Part shown: in pieces, positions 11,775-23,845 of the stretch
Layout of the letters: every line of letters begins with the position of its first letter
Position numbering within the stretch: position 1 is the stretch's first letter
Source: Siphonodentalium dalli
Taxonomy: Eukaryota; Mollusca; Scaphopoda; Gadilida; Siphonodentaliidae
Length of the DNA stretch: 64,000 nucleotides
Assembly: GCA_032622095.1 (NCBI GenBank)
Contig: CP136061.1
Location: 264,400,077-264,464,076, forward strand
Direction of reading: 5' to 3'
Notes under the pieces: model-generated
The model's input: only the letters and a program-made list of their open reading frames with translations
Databases searched by the model: none
Told to the model about the DNA's origin: nothing
Translations under genes and position numbers: made by a program

Positions 11775-12857
11775 TTAAAGGTACTCAACCCAATAAAACT
11801 CCTCTCAATTACTATTTCAATGGCTTCGGGGGTCAAAAATATTTGATTCGAGTCGAGGAAGTCACCCATCAAAGCTCAGATTTGTTAGATATCGATTTTA
11901 GAAATCTATTATTTTTCATTATCGGGAATACCGGTGTAACAGTTTATCTCCCCCCCCCCTGATCATCTCCTCCCCCCCCCCCCCCCCCGCCTGAATTTTA
12001 CATACCTTAACATCTATTGGCGTGATAGTCTCATTTTATCATTCACTATGACTATGTGACGTAGAAAAACTATCATTGGTGGCAAGGACGCATGTCTTTT
12101 CTACGGCAGAGACATTATTGTTCAGATTTTTTTTTATTGAAAATCACCCAGTTTATCTTCCTCCCCCGCCTGAATTTTCCATACCTTAACATCTATTGGC
12201 GAGTTAGTTTCATTTTATCGTTCACTATCACTATGTGACTAAGAAAAACTATCACAGGTGACAAGTAAGCATGATTTTTCTGTAAAAGAGACAATAATTA
12301 TAGTTTGGAGAATTTTCATTGGAATTTACCTAGTTTATCTCCCCCCCCCCCACCTGGATTTTCCATACCTTAACATCTATTGGCGAGATAGTCTCATTTT
12401 ATCATTCACTATGACTATGTGACTTATAAAAACTATCATTGGTGGGCAAGGAATCATGTCTTTTCTTCGGCAGAGACATTATTGTTCAGATTTATTTTTA
12501 TTGAAAATCACCCAGTTTATCTCCCACCCCCCCCCCGCCTGAATTTTCCATACCTTAACATCTATTGGCGAGTTAGTCTCATTTTATCGTTCACTATCAC
12601 TATGTGACTAAGAAAAACTATCATAGGTGACATTTTACCAAGTTTGTGATTTGGAGGGGCATAATCTAATTGGCGTATGTCAGTTATGTATGTTATGTAT
12701 ATGTCTATTATGGGCAGCTCCCTAGAACATTAAGGGTTGATATTCAGATCAATAAGGACAGATTTGCATATATGTTTTCTTTAGTTTGCTTTAATTGCAA
12801 ATAACAACAGATGAAATACAGTGATGTGTAGTAACAATTTATGACAAAATCACTATA

Positions 12858-13265
12858 CAGTAATGCCCTAAATAATTGACTCCTTAACCCTTTCAGTGTT
12901 AAGTCCGATGTTTTGTATGAACCCATATTTCCTTGATCATTTTCCAAATTTATTGATTATAATAATGTGACACACTGATGGAAAGAGCTCGAAGAGCTCT
13001 TTCCATCAATTTTTCACATTATTATAATCAATAAATTTGGGAAATGCAATGATCAAGGAAATATGGGTTGATACAAAAATCGGACTTGGCACTGAAAGGG
13101 TTAACTCGGACTTGGCACTGAAAGGGTTAACCACAGCAGAATTATTGTTAATTTTTCAAGATTTAGTACGAAATATGGCTTGTTGTCATTCGTCGGAAAG
13201 TTCTCAACTAAATCCTGAAAAATTACCCATAATGCTGCTGTGGTTAAGGAGTTGATTATCAGTGT
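12858..13265. mobile_element. mariner-type MITE (CAGTAATGC), interrupted
   Basis: It starts TA-CAGTAATGCCCTAA and contains CTCCTTAACC on the left and CACAGCAGAATTA further right. Its second inner end, AATGCTGCTGTGGTTAAGGAG, is near 13240; the last bases of the right terminus are lost. It matches the intact 162-bp element at 17589-17750, but a second element has entered at its internal TTAA. Confidence 0.75.
12884..13130. mobile_element. piggyBac-type palindromic MITE inside the mariner MITE
   Basis: TTAA-CCCTTTCAGTG on the left and CACTGAAAGGG-TTAA on the right are inverted termini with duplicated TTAA, the classic piggyBac arrangement. The whole element is a near-perfect hairpin centred near 12993 (GAAAGAGCTCGAAGAGCTCTTTC). 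The last 26 bp, ending in GGGTTAA, are tandemly doubled at 13101-13130. The empty site is seen in the 17589 element as CTCCTTAACCACAGCAG. Confidence 0.85.
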
Positions 13266-14392
13266 GTATCAATAATACTTCATATTGAATGATATTGAAT
13301 GAACATGTCTGAGGCCATTTGTTGAATGCATTTAGAAGAACACATAAAACTGAATGGTAATTCAAATGAGACTAACTCGCCAATAGATGTTAAGGTATGG
13401 AAAATTCAGGCGGGGGGGGGGGGGGGAAGAGATAAACTGGGTGATTTTCAATAAAAAAAATCTGAACAATAATGTCTCTGCCGAAGAAAAGACATGCTTC
13501 CTTGCCACCAATGATAGTTTTTCTAAGTCACAGTCATAGTGAATGATAAAATGAGACTATCTCGCCAATAGATGTTATAAAGGTATGGAAAATCCAGGCG
13601 GGGGGAGATAAACTAGGTAAATTCCAATGAAAATTCTCCGAACTATAATTATTGTCTCTTTTACAGAAAAATCATGCTTGTCACCTATGATAGTTTTTCT
13701 TAGTCACATAGTGATAGTGAACGATAAAATGAGACTAACTCGCCAATAGATGTTAAGGTATGGAAAATTCAGGCGGGGGGGGGGGATATAAACTGGGTGA
13801 TTTTCAATAAAAAAAATCTGAACAATAATGTCTCTGCCGAAGAAAAGACATGCTTCCTTGCCACCAATGATAGTTTTTCTAAGTCACATAGTGAATGATA
13901 AAATGAGACTATCTCGCCAATAGATGTTAAGGTATGGAAAATCCAGGCGGGGGGGGGGAAGATGATCAGGGCGGGGGGGGGATAAACTAGGTAAAACCAG
14001 TTTATCTCCCCCCCCTGGGGGGGGGGGGGGGAAGATGCGCAGGGGGGGGGGAGTTGATTTGTCACACCGTTACTATCTGGCCCAGAACTCAGTCAAAATT
14101 GCGTTAAAAATTACCACTTGATTTTAGAGTTATCCATCCTTGTCTGTTTGGATTGATTTTGAGTACACATCCAGAGCAGATTACGGCAGTTATTAGTACT
14201 TATTAGAATAATAACAAATTTCAAAAATCAATATCTAATAACTCTGAGCTTTGTTTGATGGGTTCCTCGACTCGAATCAAGTATTTTTTACCCCCAAAGC
14301 CAAAGCAATAGTAATATAGGACCCTCTGATCGGATTGTTGTTGTTGGAATCTGTTGAGATGGGGACCCTCTTTACGGGTTGAGTACCTTTAA

Positions 14393-14500
14393 CCAAATAA
14401 TTTTTATAGCCGGTTCAAGTATACGAGTCAACATGTGTAGACTAGTACAGGTACATGTATGTATCATGTGGTGTTATTTTGGTTTGCCACATACTTGAAT
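14393..14500. mobile_element. right part of the interrupted CTCCAAATAA MITE
   Basis: After the foldback's right TTAA, the words ATTTTTATAG, GGTTCAAGTAT, GACTCAACATG-like and TCATGTGGTGTT continue the sequence seen in the complement of 39430-39530. This is the remainder of the MITE begun at 11643. Confidence 0.65.
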
Positions 14501-15406
14501 ATGTACTCTTGAGTGCCTAATGTACGATTATTAAAATCGAGGTAAAATTCCCACCTGTACGATCGTTATTTGGTCCTGTACGTTTATTAAATTAACCAAA
14601 AGAAATAATTCACCAATCTTAAATTGTGTTATTCATATAAGAAATGAACGGCGGTTTCAATGCGGTCATGGGGTTTTGACCGCGAGAAAAAATCAGCCAG
14701 GGTTCATGCGGAGTTTGCTGATTTTTTCAACGCGGTCAAAACCCATGACCACGTTGAATCCGCCATTTATTATTTATATTTATATACTTAAATTCATTAT
14801 GAACTAGGATTGTATGTCTTTCCCACTATTTATTCATCTATTTAAACGAACGCATGGAGTTCAGTTCAGACAGTTCAAATCCTTGTTTTTTGGAAAACCA
14901 AACACTGATTGTAGACCGAAACAAATTTCTTGCCAAATCCGGACCTACTAGATACTCAAGCAGTCAGTATTTTCCGACAATCCCCGGTGATTTCTGGGAC
15001 CAATGTGTACATAAACCTATGAACGACACTGGAAGTGACGTCACGTTACGTTCATACATGTAGGTTTATGAACGCATTGAATAAGGGGTGTGTCTACCGT
15101 AACGCTATGGGGAAATCGGAAGAGATATCAGGTGTACTAGTATGTAAATATAGATAAATGAACTCTGATTGTTGACAGTGATCAGCACACTGTACATGCA
15201 GATTCACAGACCTGGCTATCCATCGAAACTATTTCTGTCACATGGCATCAGTAAACCAGTCAGATGGTGTGTTTTGTTGGGATGTATGGTACTAATATTT
15301 CCAGTCTGTACGTTTATTCCGCCCTGTACTATTATTCAGTTATGCGACATTTTCCAACCTGTACTATTATTCCACCCTGTACTTTTATAGGCACTCAAGA
15401 GTACAT
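14501..15406. mobile_element. MITE with ATGTACTCTTGAGTGCCTA ends
   Basis: The termini ATGTACTCTTGAGTGCCTA (14501) and its complement (ending 15406) are perfect inverted repeats. Subterminal motifs CTGTACGTTTATT and CTGTACTATTATTCC repeat near both ends. They resemble the CTGCACTTTTATT motifs of the 39228-39659 element, so the two families are related. A nested imperfect hairpin lies at 14648-14769 (GCGGTCATGGGTTTTGACCGC-type arms). No credible coding region. Confidence 0.75.
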
Positions 15407-16605
15407 GCAAAGTAAAGCCCAGTTTTTGCACAAGAACACACCACAAATATCGAACTGGACATCAAAAGCAGAACCGGATTGTATCGATTGCATAAACATA
15501 AGAAGTTGGTCACTGACCGACATTTGCTATTGCAGAAGAAAATAAAAAAATTCTCTGGTGTGGTTTATAGGACTATGCAATGCCGACTTAAAAATAAAAA
15601 TTCACATAAACATCGCATGAAGCAGTCTAACCACAAACTCGGTAATTCCAAATGTATGAACTATCACCATGATATCCCGGTATATCATTGTCAGGACTGT
15701 TTGTACGAAAGTTTGTTATTCTACTATGCATAATTTTGCTATATCATTGTACTCGGACTGTATTGCAATGTAATATATTAGTACATGTACCTGTATACTG
15801 TGTGCACATTATATACATGTAGGCCTACTTTCACTTTAGTATGTGTCATAAAAGACTCATTTTGTTAAATTGAAAAAAACATGTGTGAAAAGTTGAAAAC
15901 AGAGAGAATACATGTACATGTGCCGGCACCATATACCTCTTTGTGTGCTGTACTACCAGACCAGTACCGGTACTATTCATGTACATGTACTACACTACAA
16001 TAAGAGAAATTTTAATTGATTCTGCTGCCCTTGTGCCACAGGCCTCAAACACGCCAAACAAGTATCTGTAGCCAGGCCCACCAGTACCAGGCTACTAGTA
16101 AATGAAGTACTGAAAGTGTCACATCATTAATCGAGCCCAATCTTAGTTATACTAGTCTCTTGTGTAGTTTGGGTTACTATTCATAAGATATTTAATGAAT
16201 GTTTGGAATGTATGGTAGCATTCTTACCTGGATCAACATATGCCATGCACAACGCTGGTCATCATATCATCACCACTGTTGGCAGTAAACCCCGGCGGGC
16301 ATCAGTAAACCGCTCATCGGGCTATAACAGTTAGAGTTTTCCATACCAGGGCTAATCTAATCAGTTAAAATTAGTCAATTTAGAGGGAATACCAACCAGT
16401 GGAAGACGTACATTCATATTCAGATATCAGTTATCGAGAAAAACCCCATCTTAGTCGAGCGGACTTAGAATATCGGGGTAAACTTAAATTTCATTCAGCA
16501 ACACTTTCGCGGCAGAATATAAAAATAGTACATTATAATCACTTATAGTACATGTACATGTAGCCCAGGTGCAGTGCTAGCCTATCTATTATATATTTTG
16601 AAAGA
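15407..16605. other. intergenic; many TACATGTA words
   Basis: No gene recognised. Self-complementary ACATGTACATGT words occur repeatedly (about 15780, 15910, 15980 and 16550), as elsewhere in the window. The short ORFs at 15479-15733 lack any domain I recognise. Confidence 0.45.
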
Positions 16606-17442
16606 TCTGTGTGTTTGTGTGTTTGTTTGTGTGTAATCGATGGACTCGAAAACGACTCAGCCAATTTCGATGAAATTTGGTATTTTAGGGTATTTTCGGC
16701 CGGCGACGAACATAGGCATATTTATTTGTCCGTGCGAGGTCAACTTTTCACGTGCCGAGGTCAAATCTGTTTTTACGCCGTTTTGCGCTAATATATTTCA
16801 GTTCGGTGCTCACAAATCGATTCGATATAGCGCGAATAATAAATTGCCAGTCATATAATTTGCACGGTTAGAATCTGTGTGGCTTCATCTTTCCAACGAT
16901 ATATAATATGTATGTATCCGTTTTAGTTATCTGCCTCAATTATTAAGAAGAAGTGGTACGATCTTTTATCAGGATAAAAACAATGCGTAACTTCTATGAC
17001 GTCGTTAGAGGTCATAAAGTTAGATCACGTTAACTCTCACCCGGCCGATGCATTTGACTGTTTCAGACGTCTTGGCGATATCTCGGGCACCGATGGTAAT
17101 TTATCTTTACGTTGAAACTTGAGGCGCGTTTATATACTTCAGTGGAAATCAAATCGGGTTAAACTGGCGGATTTTTACGGACGAAATTTTATGCATATGG
17201 TATCTGGGTATCCGCTGGGCCGATTTCCACCATTTTTGGGGTGTTGGTGTTTGACCCCACCTGACCTTGACCTTCAAAATGGTCAATTCAAGGTCAAATC
17301 GGGTAAAACCGGATGGATTTCGACGGGTACTTTTGTTCGGGCACTGTGTTTTGGACGGGTCAAATCGTGACCCCACTTGACTTTGGCCTTCAAAATAGAC
17401 AATTCAAGGTCAAAGCCCGGACGAAGTCGGGTCACCTTCTAG
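16606..17442 (+). mobile_element. non-autonomous Helitron-like element
   Basis: It begins A|TCTGTGTGTTTGTGTG and ends with an imperfect hairpin (CCCGGACGAAGTCGGG) followed by TCACCTTCTAG|T. A 5' TC, a 3' CTAG preceded by a short hairpin, and insertion between A and T are Helitron hallmarks, and there are no inverted repeats or target duplication. No Rep/helicase is encoded. The 3' half carries several TCAAGGTCA or TGACCTTGA words, which are nuclear-receptor extended half-sites. Confidence 0.65.
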
Positions 17443-17588
17443 TATTATATAATATCAAAACTTTTGGTCAGTTTCTCGATGCCTGACACTTGTAAACGCT
17501 TGAACCGGTATATAGTACATGTATGTGAATTAAAGATCTTATTAGTGACACAACACTTCACAAGAGGCTACACATACATTTGTAACTA

Positions 17589-17750
17589 CAGTAATGCTCT
17601 AATTAATCGACTCCTTAACCACAGCAGAATTACGGGTAACTCGGGGACAGCTTTCTGATGAATGGCAACAAGCCATATATCCGACTAAATCCTGAAAAGT
17701 TACACATAATTCTGCTGTGGTTAAGGGGTCGATTTCTTAGGGCACTACTG
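17589..17750. mobile_element. intact 162-bp mariner-type MITE
   Basis: TA-CAGTAATGCTCTAATTAATC on the left and its inverted counterpart ending GGCACTACTG-TA on the right. The inverted repeats extend about 44 bp each (through CCTTAACCACAGCAGAATTA), and TA is duplicated at both edges. It is the uninterrupted relative of 12858-13265. Confidence 0.85.
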
Positions 17751-18169
17751 TATCTGTTTTAGTGCACATCAAATTTATTTGTTGTCTTTCCTCTTGTAAT
17801 TTGTCTTTGGTTGTGTTCGCCATTTCGATGGACAACTACATGTACTGACATCAAATGACTGAAATGAGTCAAAATTTAGCAGTGCAGCCAATTATATAGA
17901 AAAACAGAATTAAATAGCATCCAAATTCCAAATGAGCATATATGATAAAACAAACTTTATTGAGCACACTTTTAATACTAGTAATTACAGCTACAATAAA
18001 AGCACCTAATAAAAATTCTAAGTTTGGTAAAACTGTCTGTATACAAAGTTTATCTGACCATGATGAATACAACCTATAAATGGGATCATATACATGTATG
18101 TTAGATATCATTACATGATTATTTGAAAACACATATCCGTATGGAAAACAAACTATTTTACCACTGGCC

Positions 18170-18291
18170 AAGTGGTCCTGCTAATATGCTATGGTGCTGG
18201 TGGTCCTGCTAAATTGCTATGATGCGGGTAGTGCAATTCATAGCAATTAAGCAGGACCCAACCGCATCATAGCACATTAGCAGGAACACTT
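18170..18291. repeat. inverted repeat, GGTCCTGCTAAT arms
   Basis: AAGTGGTCCTGCTAATATGC on the left pairs with ATTAGCAGGAACACTT on the right, and the inner GTCCTGCTAAATTGCTATGA pairs with CATAGCAATTAAGCAGGAC. The arms are about 55 bp with a short centre, giving a strong hairpin. No other copies were noticed. Confidence 0.7.
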
Positions 18292-18970
18292 GAACAGGGG
18301 TATATTTACAGTGTCAAATCGAATGGGCATCTTTTAACAATATTCTTGAACAATTTCCTGAAGTGTTCGAAAATTGAGAACTGAATTTATATTTTTTTTT
18401 TTGAGGTTTCGATTGAAAAAATTCTAACTTACATGTAGCTCATCAGGATTAACAGACTACCAGTATGTTTGGTATATTTTTCTGTAATCGACACATGCTG
18501 AGGTGGGGAAATATCATCCATTGTCGCACAGCTATATTCTCTTTCCCAACAAAGTCCATAGAACATACATGTAAAATTACAGCTATGCTTTAATTAATCA
18601 ACTCGCCTTATAAAGGTTGACCACCGGGTATTACTGCAGTATTCAGGCGTGTTCATGCGATCAACCGCAGTCAGTTATACCGCCGCAGAATGTGGTCCAC
18701 CTCACATTTGCAGTTAGGCTGTATTTTTCATGCAATGTTTATATGAATTTTGTTTTAAAGTTGACATTGTAACCACACCAGAAATTTTGTTTATTGTTTC
18801 AATATGTCTAGATAGAATTCAGAATTTTTGTGGTAAAAACAATTAACTTGGTTATCACAGTTAACACATATTACTGTGGTAAGATTACCAGCAGATACCG
18901 CATGTCAACAGGGACTGCATGCTCTAATTAATTATCAGGTCTAAAATGTTTATACTGGATACAGTTCATT

Positions 18971-19896
18971 TTAAAGGTACTCAATCCGGTTCGATGATCC
19001 CCATATAATCAGATTCCAACAACAACAACATCATACATTTGTATTTAGAAAGGCTGCTTCAGTTAACGGTATCAGAATTGATTAATTGCCCTAAAATAAT
19101 GCTAACCACTGTCAACTAAAGTATACAATTGCCTGACATATGTTATTTATCAACATGTTGTTCTACAAAATTTGGCCTTATTATCAACAGAAAGCTTCTT
19201 GATTTTAGAGTTATCCATCTTCATCTGAAATTTGGTCCGAGACCGTGGGCCACTATTAATTCTTGATCGTGAAAAATAGTATATTTCAAAAATTGATATC
19301 TAATAACTCTGAGCTTTGATAGGTGGGTTCCTCGACTCGTACCAAATATCTTTTACCCCAAGTCCAAATAAATAGTAATGTGCGAGCGTTAATTCAGGGG
19401 CCCTTAATCGGATTATGCATCTTTAAATTCAAATACAGTTTAAAGATGCATAATCCGATTAAGTGCCCCTCATTTACTATTTACATGTAATCGGGGGGGG
19501 GTAAAATATTTTAATCAAGTCGAGGGACCCACCTACATGTATCAAAGCTCAGAGTTATTAGATATCGATTTTTGAAATTTTAATATTTATCACCATCGAT
19601 ACTTAATAGTGGCCCAGAATTTTTTTACGAGCCGACAGTCTCAGACCAAGTTGCGGATGAAGATGAATAACTCTAAAATGAAGAGGCTTTGTGTTGATAA
19701 TAAGGCCAAACTTCGTCGAACAGCATGTTGATAAATATAACGTATCAGGCAATTGTATACTATACATGTAGTTGACAGTGGTTAGCATTATTTTTGGGCA
19801 ATTAATCGATTCTGATAATTGAAGCAGTATTTCTAAAAAAAATGTTGTTGGAATCTAATTATATGGGGACCATCGAATCTGATTGAACACCTTTAA
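18971..19896. mobile_element. TTAA-flanked foldback element (FB-2)
   Basis: TTAAAGGTACTCAATCCGG on the left and GATTGAACACCTTTAA on the right, with TTAA at both edges. It is nearly palindromic around about 19437 (inner arms TAATCCGATTAAG and GATGCATAATCC). It shares with FB-1 the ends and the inner words CTTGATTTTAGAGTTATCCATC and ATATCTAATAACTCTGAGCTTTG. It is a shorter member of the same family, lacking the poly-C subrepeats. Confidence 0.8.
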
Positions 19897-19925
19897 TAGT
19901 TAGCTATATGAGTTATATACACATA

Positions 19926-20263
19926 AGGCGACACCAATTTTTAAGTCCGGTTTACGAACACCTCCTACAACTTTTTTTCCATTTCATGAAAAAAAAAAAA
20001 ACTTTTTTGTCCCAAACAAATACGCGTGCTGATTTTCATGTGCTGTCGCATCCGGTTCTGCTTATGATCATTTGCAGATCCATATTTTCATGTATTTCAT
20101 GACAAGAAATGTCTTGTTTGGTTCAGAATTTCATTGGAATTTTTTATAATATAAATTGGGGGGACAATTTTTGGATTTTTATTTTTTTCCCTCCTGCATC
20201 TACTTTTTTTCTCCCCACATCAGCCCACATGTTCGTAAACCAGACTTAAAATTGGTGTCGCCT
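19926..20263. mobile_element. MITE, family GGCGACACC (copy 2)
   Basis: AGGCGACACCAATTTTTAAG at the left and its inverted copy ending GGTGTCGCCT at the right. The interior is related to copy 1 in opposite orientation (ACACCTCCTACAACTTTTTT; TGCTGTCGCATCCGGTTCTG). It lies only 30 bases past FB-2. Confidence 0.85.
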
Positions 20264-20556
20264 AATAGACATTTAAACTTTGAAAATTGTAGGTTTCCGG
20301 GTGATAACTTCAGTTTGTGTGATCATATCTGAACCAAATGTGGTATGTAAGTTTATCAGACGATTCAGACCAAAATGCAGGTCAAGTTCGAATATGGGTG
20401 TGCTCCGCCCATTTTTGCGAGAGTTATGGCCCTTTTTCGACTTAGAATTGTGTTAATTTCTGGTTTCCGCATCATAATTTTAGTTTGTGTGATCAAATCT
20501 GAATCAAATTTAGACTGAATTAGATAAAAATATATCACTTGGGTCTGTTTAAGCTG

Positions 20557-20662
20557 GAAAATACTCAAAATTTGTATAATTTTCTGCTAGTATGCAGATA
20601 TAATAGCAGAAAATTATACAAATTTTTGAGTATTTTCTGCTATTATATCTGCATACTAGCCT
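20557..20662. repeat. interlocking palindrome
   Basis: GAAAATACTCAAAATTTGTA, then TAATTTTCTGCTAGTATGCAG, ATATAATAGCAGAAAATTAT, and ACAAATTTTTGAGTATTTTC, followed by CTGCTATTATATCTGCATAC. The second half is the reverse complement of the first, and one segment is repeated so that two alternative hairpins are possible. Confidence 0.8.
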
Positions 20663-21711
20663 TTTTGCTGAATCGTGAATGCCGGTTATATTGCTGTGTG
20701 AAATCCTAGTACCAGATAGCATTGGGTATGTATATAGCATACCACCTGAAATGGCTTGAATATCACATACCAAAGCGGGGTGGGGATGTGTGTGACGCCC
20801 TCCTTGATCATAGTCTATATTCTACAGGGTATGTTAACTGTTTCGAGTTGGTGCAATTAATGTGATTGTTTAATCTCTGAAATCTATTTTTAGCATATTT
20901 TGCTCTCTGATCAATTGCTACTGATATAAAAAAGGATAAAGATGGTTTGTCTCTTTCCCAAATATTCTGTTTACATGTACATTTGGGGGTTTATGAGTCA
21001 AATAATAACAGGCAACATGTCCTTCTAACACTAAGAAATAATGTGTTCTCATGAACCAGGACATAATATGACTTTCTGGAGCATTACAACACATTATTAC
21101 AAATCTATATTTGTAAGCAGTAAGATAATGACAGGAAACATGTCCTCAGACTAAGAAATAATTTTTTGGTGTGTATTTCACATCACAGCTCATGTGTATA
21201 CTCACATTCGTTTATGTCATTCAAAGGGAGAAACCCATTTAGAAAGTTTAAATGAGACAAAACTACCTCACTGTAGTTGCAAGGTACAACATGTACATGT
21301 ACATGTATTCTGGTAAATGACATTGGAACTAAAATAATGATTTTTGTGTCCACCGGTATGTCATGTACCGGTATACATTGCAATTACATGTACATGTAAC
21401 TTGGCTGACATACCATATACATGTATGAAGAGGGAATTTGCAAGTGTTTGTTAATCAAAATTTTAACCCAACTCTTGTTGTCAGTAAGTTTTAACCCATG
21501 CAGTTTAACGAGTTTATATATGTATATATTACATGTGTTTCTATACATGTATTTTATCTTTAGTTAGTTTGTTGTCCTTGAATAAACTTGTATTGCTGCA
21601 CAATCAGTTTCCTTAATGTTCTATTATACTAAAACAACTCCATTGATAACAATACCCCTGAATCCCATCAAAATCTACTTCATTGCCATCCTCATCATTT
21701 CACTTTGGTAT
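20663..21711. other. intergenic, no gene recognised
   Basis: Only short ORFs without domains. ATGTCCT(T/C)CTAACACTAAGAAATAAT-like sequence at 21015 recurs near 21135. ACATGTACATGTACATGT words occur at 21290 and 21390. Confidence 0.4.
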
Positions 21712-22900
21712 CCCCACCCAGGTGTACATGTACCTTGGTGTTATTCACCCAGGTGTACCCTGGTGTTTCCTACCTGGGTGTTTCCCACCCAGGTGTACCT
21801 TGGTGTTATTCACCCAGGTGTACCCTGGTGTGTCCTACCTGGGTGTTCCCCACCCAGGTGTACCTTGGTGTTATTCACCCAGGTGTACCCTGGTGTGTCC
21901 TACCTGGGTGTTCCCCACCCAGGTGTACCTTGATGTTATTCACCCAGGTGTACCCTGGTGTTTCCTACCTGGGTGTTTCCCACCCAGGTGTACCTTGGTG
22001 TTATTCACCCAGGTGTACCCTGGTGTGTCCTACCTGGGTGTTCCCCACCCAGGTGTACCTTGGTGTTTCCAACCCAGGTATACCTTGGTGTTTTCTTACG
22101 CCGGTGTACCTTGGTGTTTTCTTACCCAGGTGGATTTCCCATTGAGATGCAACTGGGTTAGAAAACCCCAAGGTACACCCAGGTAAGCAAACACCAAGGT
22201 ACACCTGGGCAGGAAAACACCAAGGTACACCTGGGTAAGAAAAGTTAGAAAACACCAAGGTACACCTGGGTAAGAAAACACCAAGGTACACCTGGGTTGG
22301 AAACACCAAGGTACACCTGTGTGGGGAACACCCAGGTAGGACACACCAGGGTACACCTGTGTGAATAACACCAAGGTACACCTGGGTGGGAAACACCCAG
22401 GTAGGAAACACCAGGGTACACCTGGGTGGGGAACACCCAGGTAGTACACACCAGGGTACACCTGGGTGAATAACACCAAGGTACACCTGGGTGGGAAACA
22501 CCCAGGTAGGAAACACCAGGGTACACCTGGGTGAATAACACCATGGTACACCTGGGTGGGAAACACCCAGGTAGGAAACAGCAGGGTACACATGGGTGAA
22601 TAACACCATGGTACACCTGGGTGGGGAAACACCCGGGTAGGAAACACCAGGATACACCTGGGTGGGAAACACCCATGTAGGGTACACCTGGGTGTGGTCA
22701 CCTGGGTAATTTACACCCAGGTTTACCCATACCAGGGTTTTTATCCAGTTTCAGGTGGGTAAATCATGGTAAAACCCAGGTTTTGCGGGGTCTTGATGGT
22801 TGATGGATGTCTTGGTAGATAGATTTTTACCTGGGTTTCGGCCCAAAAAACCTGGGTGGATTTACCCAGGTACATACCCAGGTACATTTTTATATGGGGT
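21712..22900. repeat. palindromic CACCCAGGTGTACC minisatellite
   Basis: The left arm (21712-22138) repeats CACCCAGGTGTACCTTGGTG, TTATTCACCCAGGTGTACCC and TGGTGTTTCCTACCTGGGTG. The right arm (about 22160-22700) is the same array in reverse orientation, meeting at about 22145. The right margin ends in TACCCAGGTACATTTTTATATG, shared in inverted form with 7150. Long ORFs in several frames on both strands (for example 22001-22687) arise because the period is a multiple of three. They are not evidence of protein coding. Confidence 0.9.
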
Positions 22901-23845
22901 GTATAAACAATAAGGCTCAATGGTGTCTTATTCTCACCCTGGAGCGGCATCATGTAGAACAAAGCTCCTTTGTGTAAGCTGTTTACCACTCCGCGTGAAG
23001 CTCATTGGTGATACTCGTGCCAAATTACATATATGTCTCTAGATACCGGTATGTATTTATTTCCAAAATATGCCAACTCTAGTTGAATTGAAGCTTAACA
23101 ACTGATATGTCATGGATATGTCTACATAACATCAACAGTGACTCGAAAGTCAAGATTGAGTTCACTGTCCTGAGATGTTATGAGCTTAAAATGTGTTAGA
23201 GCCAAATAGCCAAAACACATGTTCGGTTCGTGTAATAGCTTGCTGGTGGAAATGATACCTCACTGCATGGATATACAGGGGATATGCTGGGAGATGTATC
23301 ATTTGTTTTTGTAAAATTGGATGCATATGCCTTATAATAGTGTTTTGTGTGCAACTATCAACTGCTGATGGGTTACTGACTTACTGTATAAGTGTATTTG
23401 TCCACTATATTGATGCGTTAGAATTTCCATTTACCAGATTGGAATTTGACCACACAGGAAGAACTATAGCATACTCTCATCACACGTTGACTTGGAAACT
23501 CCATTGAATGGATATGTATGTGGTAGACATATGCCTATCAGCCCATATTTAAAGACAAAAATATATACCTGTATATTCCATTTTATTTTAATTAAACAGC
23601 TTCTGAAACAGATGAAACTGTCGTTTGGTATAAAGGAGATAATTTCCCAGTTATGTGAGTGAAATCAGTAGGGTTTTATGCGGATTTTAGACATAAAATT
23701 AGTGAAATGCCAGATGCAAAAAAAGAAGAAACCTTTCTGCAATTTTTTTACTTGGACTTGGGCTACAGAGGCTAACATTTTGAAAATTCCCGTGGCATCC
23801 TCATACATGTACTCCCCCAAACCTCTAACTTTTGATGTATTAGAC
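22901..23845. other. intergenic, no gene recognised
   Basis: AT-rich sequence with no domain-bearing ORF and no repeat that I could relate to the rest of the window. Confidence 0.4.

Larger units (their letters stand above)
11775..14392. mobile_element. 2.6 kb TTAA-flanked foldback element (FB-1)
   Basis: Both ends read TTAAAGGTACTCAACCC (right end inverted) and a TTAA lies at each outer edge. The arms are inverted copies of each other. Each arm has about four ~182-bp subrepeats starting GCCTGAATTTTCCATACC and separated by poly-C (left) or poly-G (right) runs of up to about 17 bases. A related element with the same ends is at 18971-19896. The TTAA duplication and terminal sequence fit a non-autonomous piggyBac-type element; no transposase is present. 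The match of the flanks to the uninterrupted copy at 39228-39659 supports the boundaries. Confidence 0.8.

Noticed and set aside
21616-22701. Several long ORFs rich in GVPWCYSPRCTL on both strands
   Set aside because: They are translations of a minisatellite whose period is a multiple of three. The same text appears in several frames and strands.
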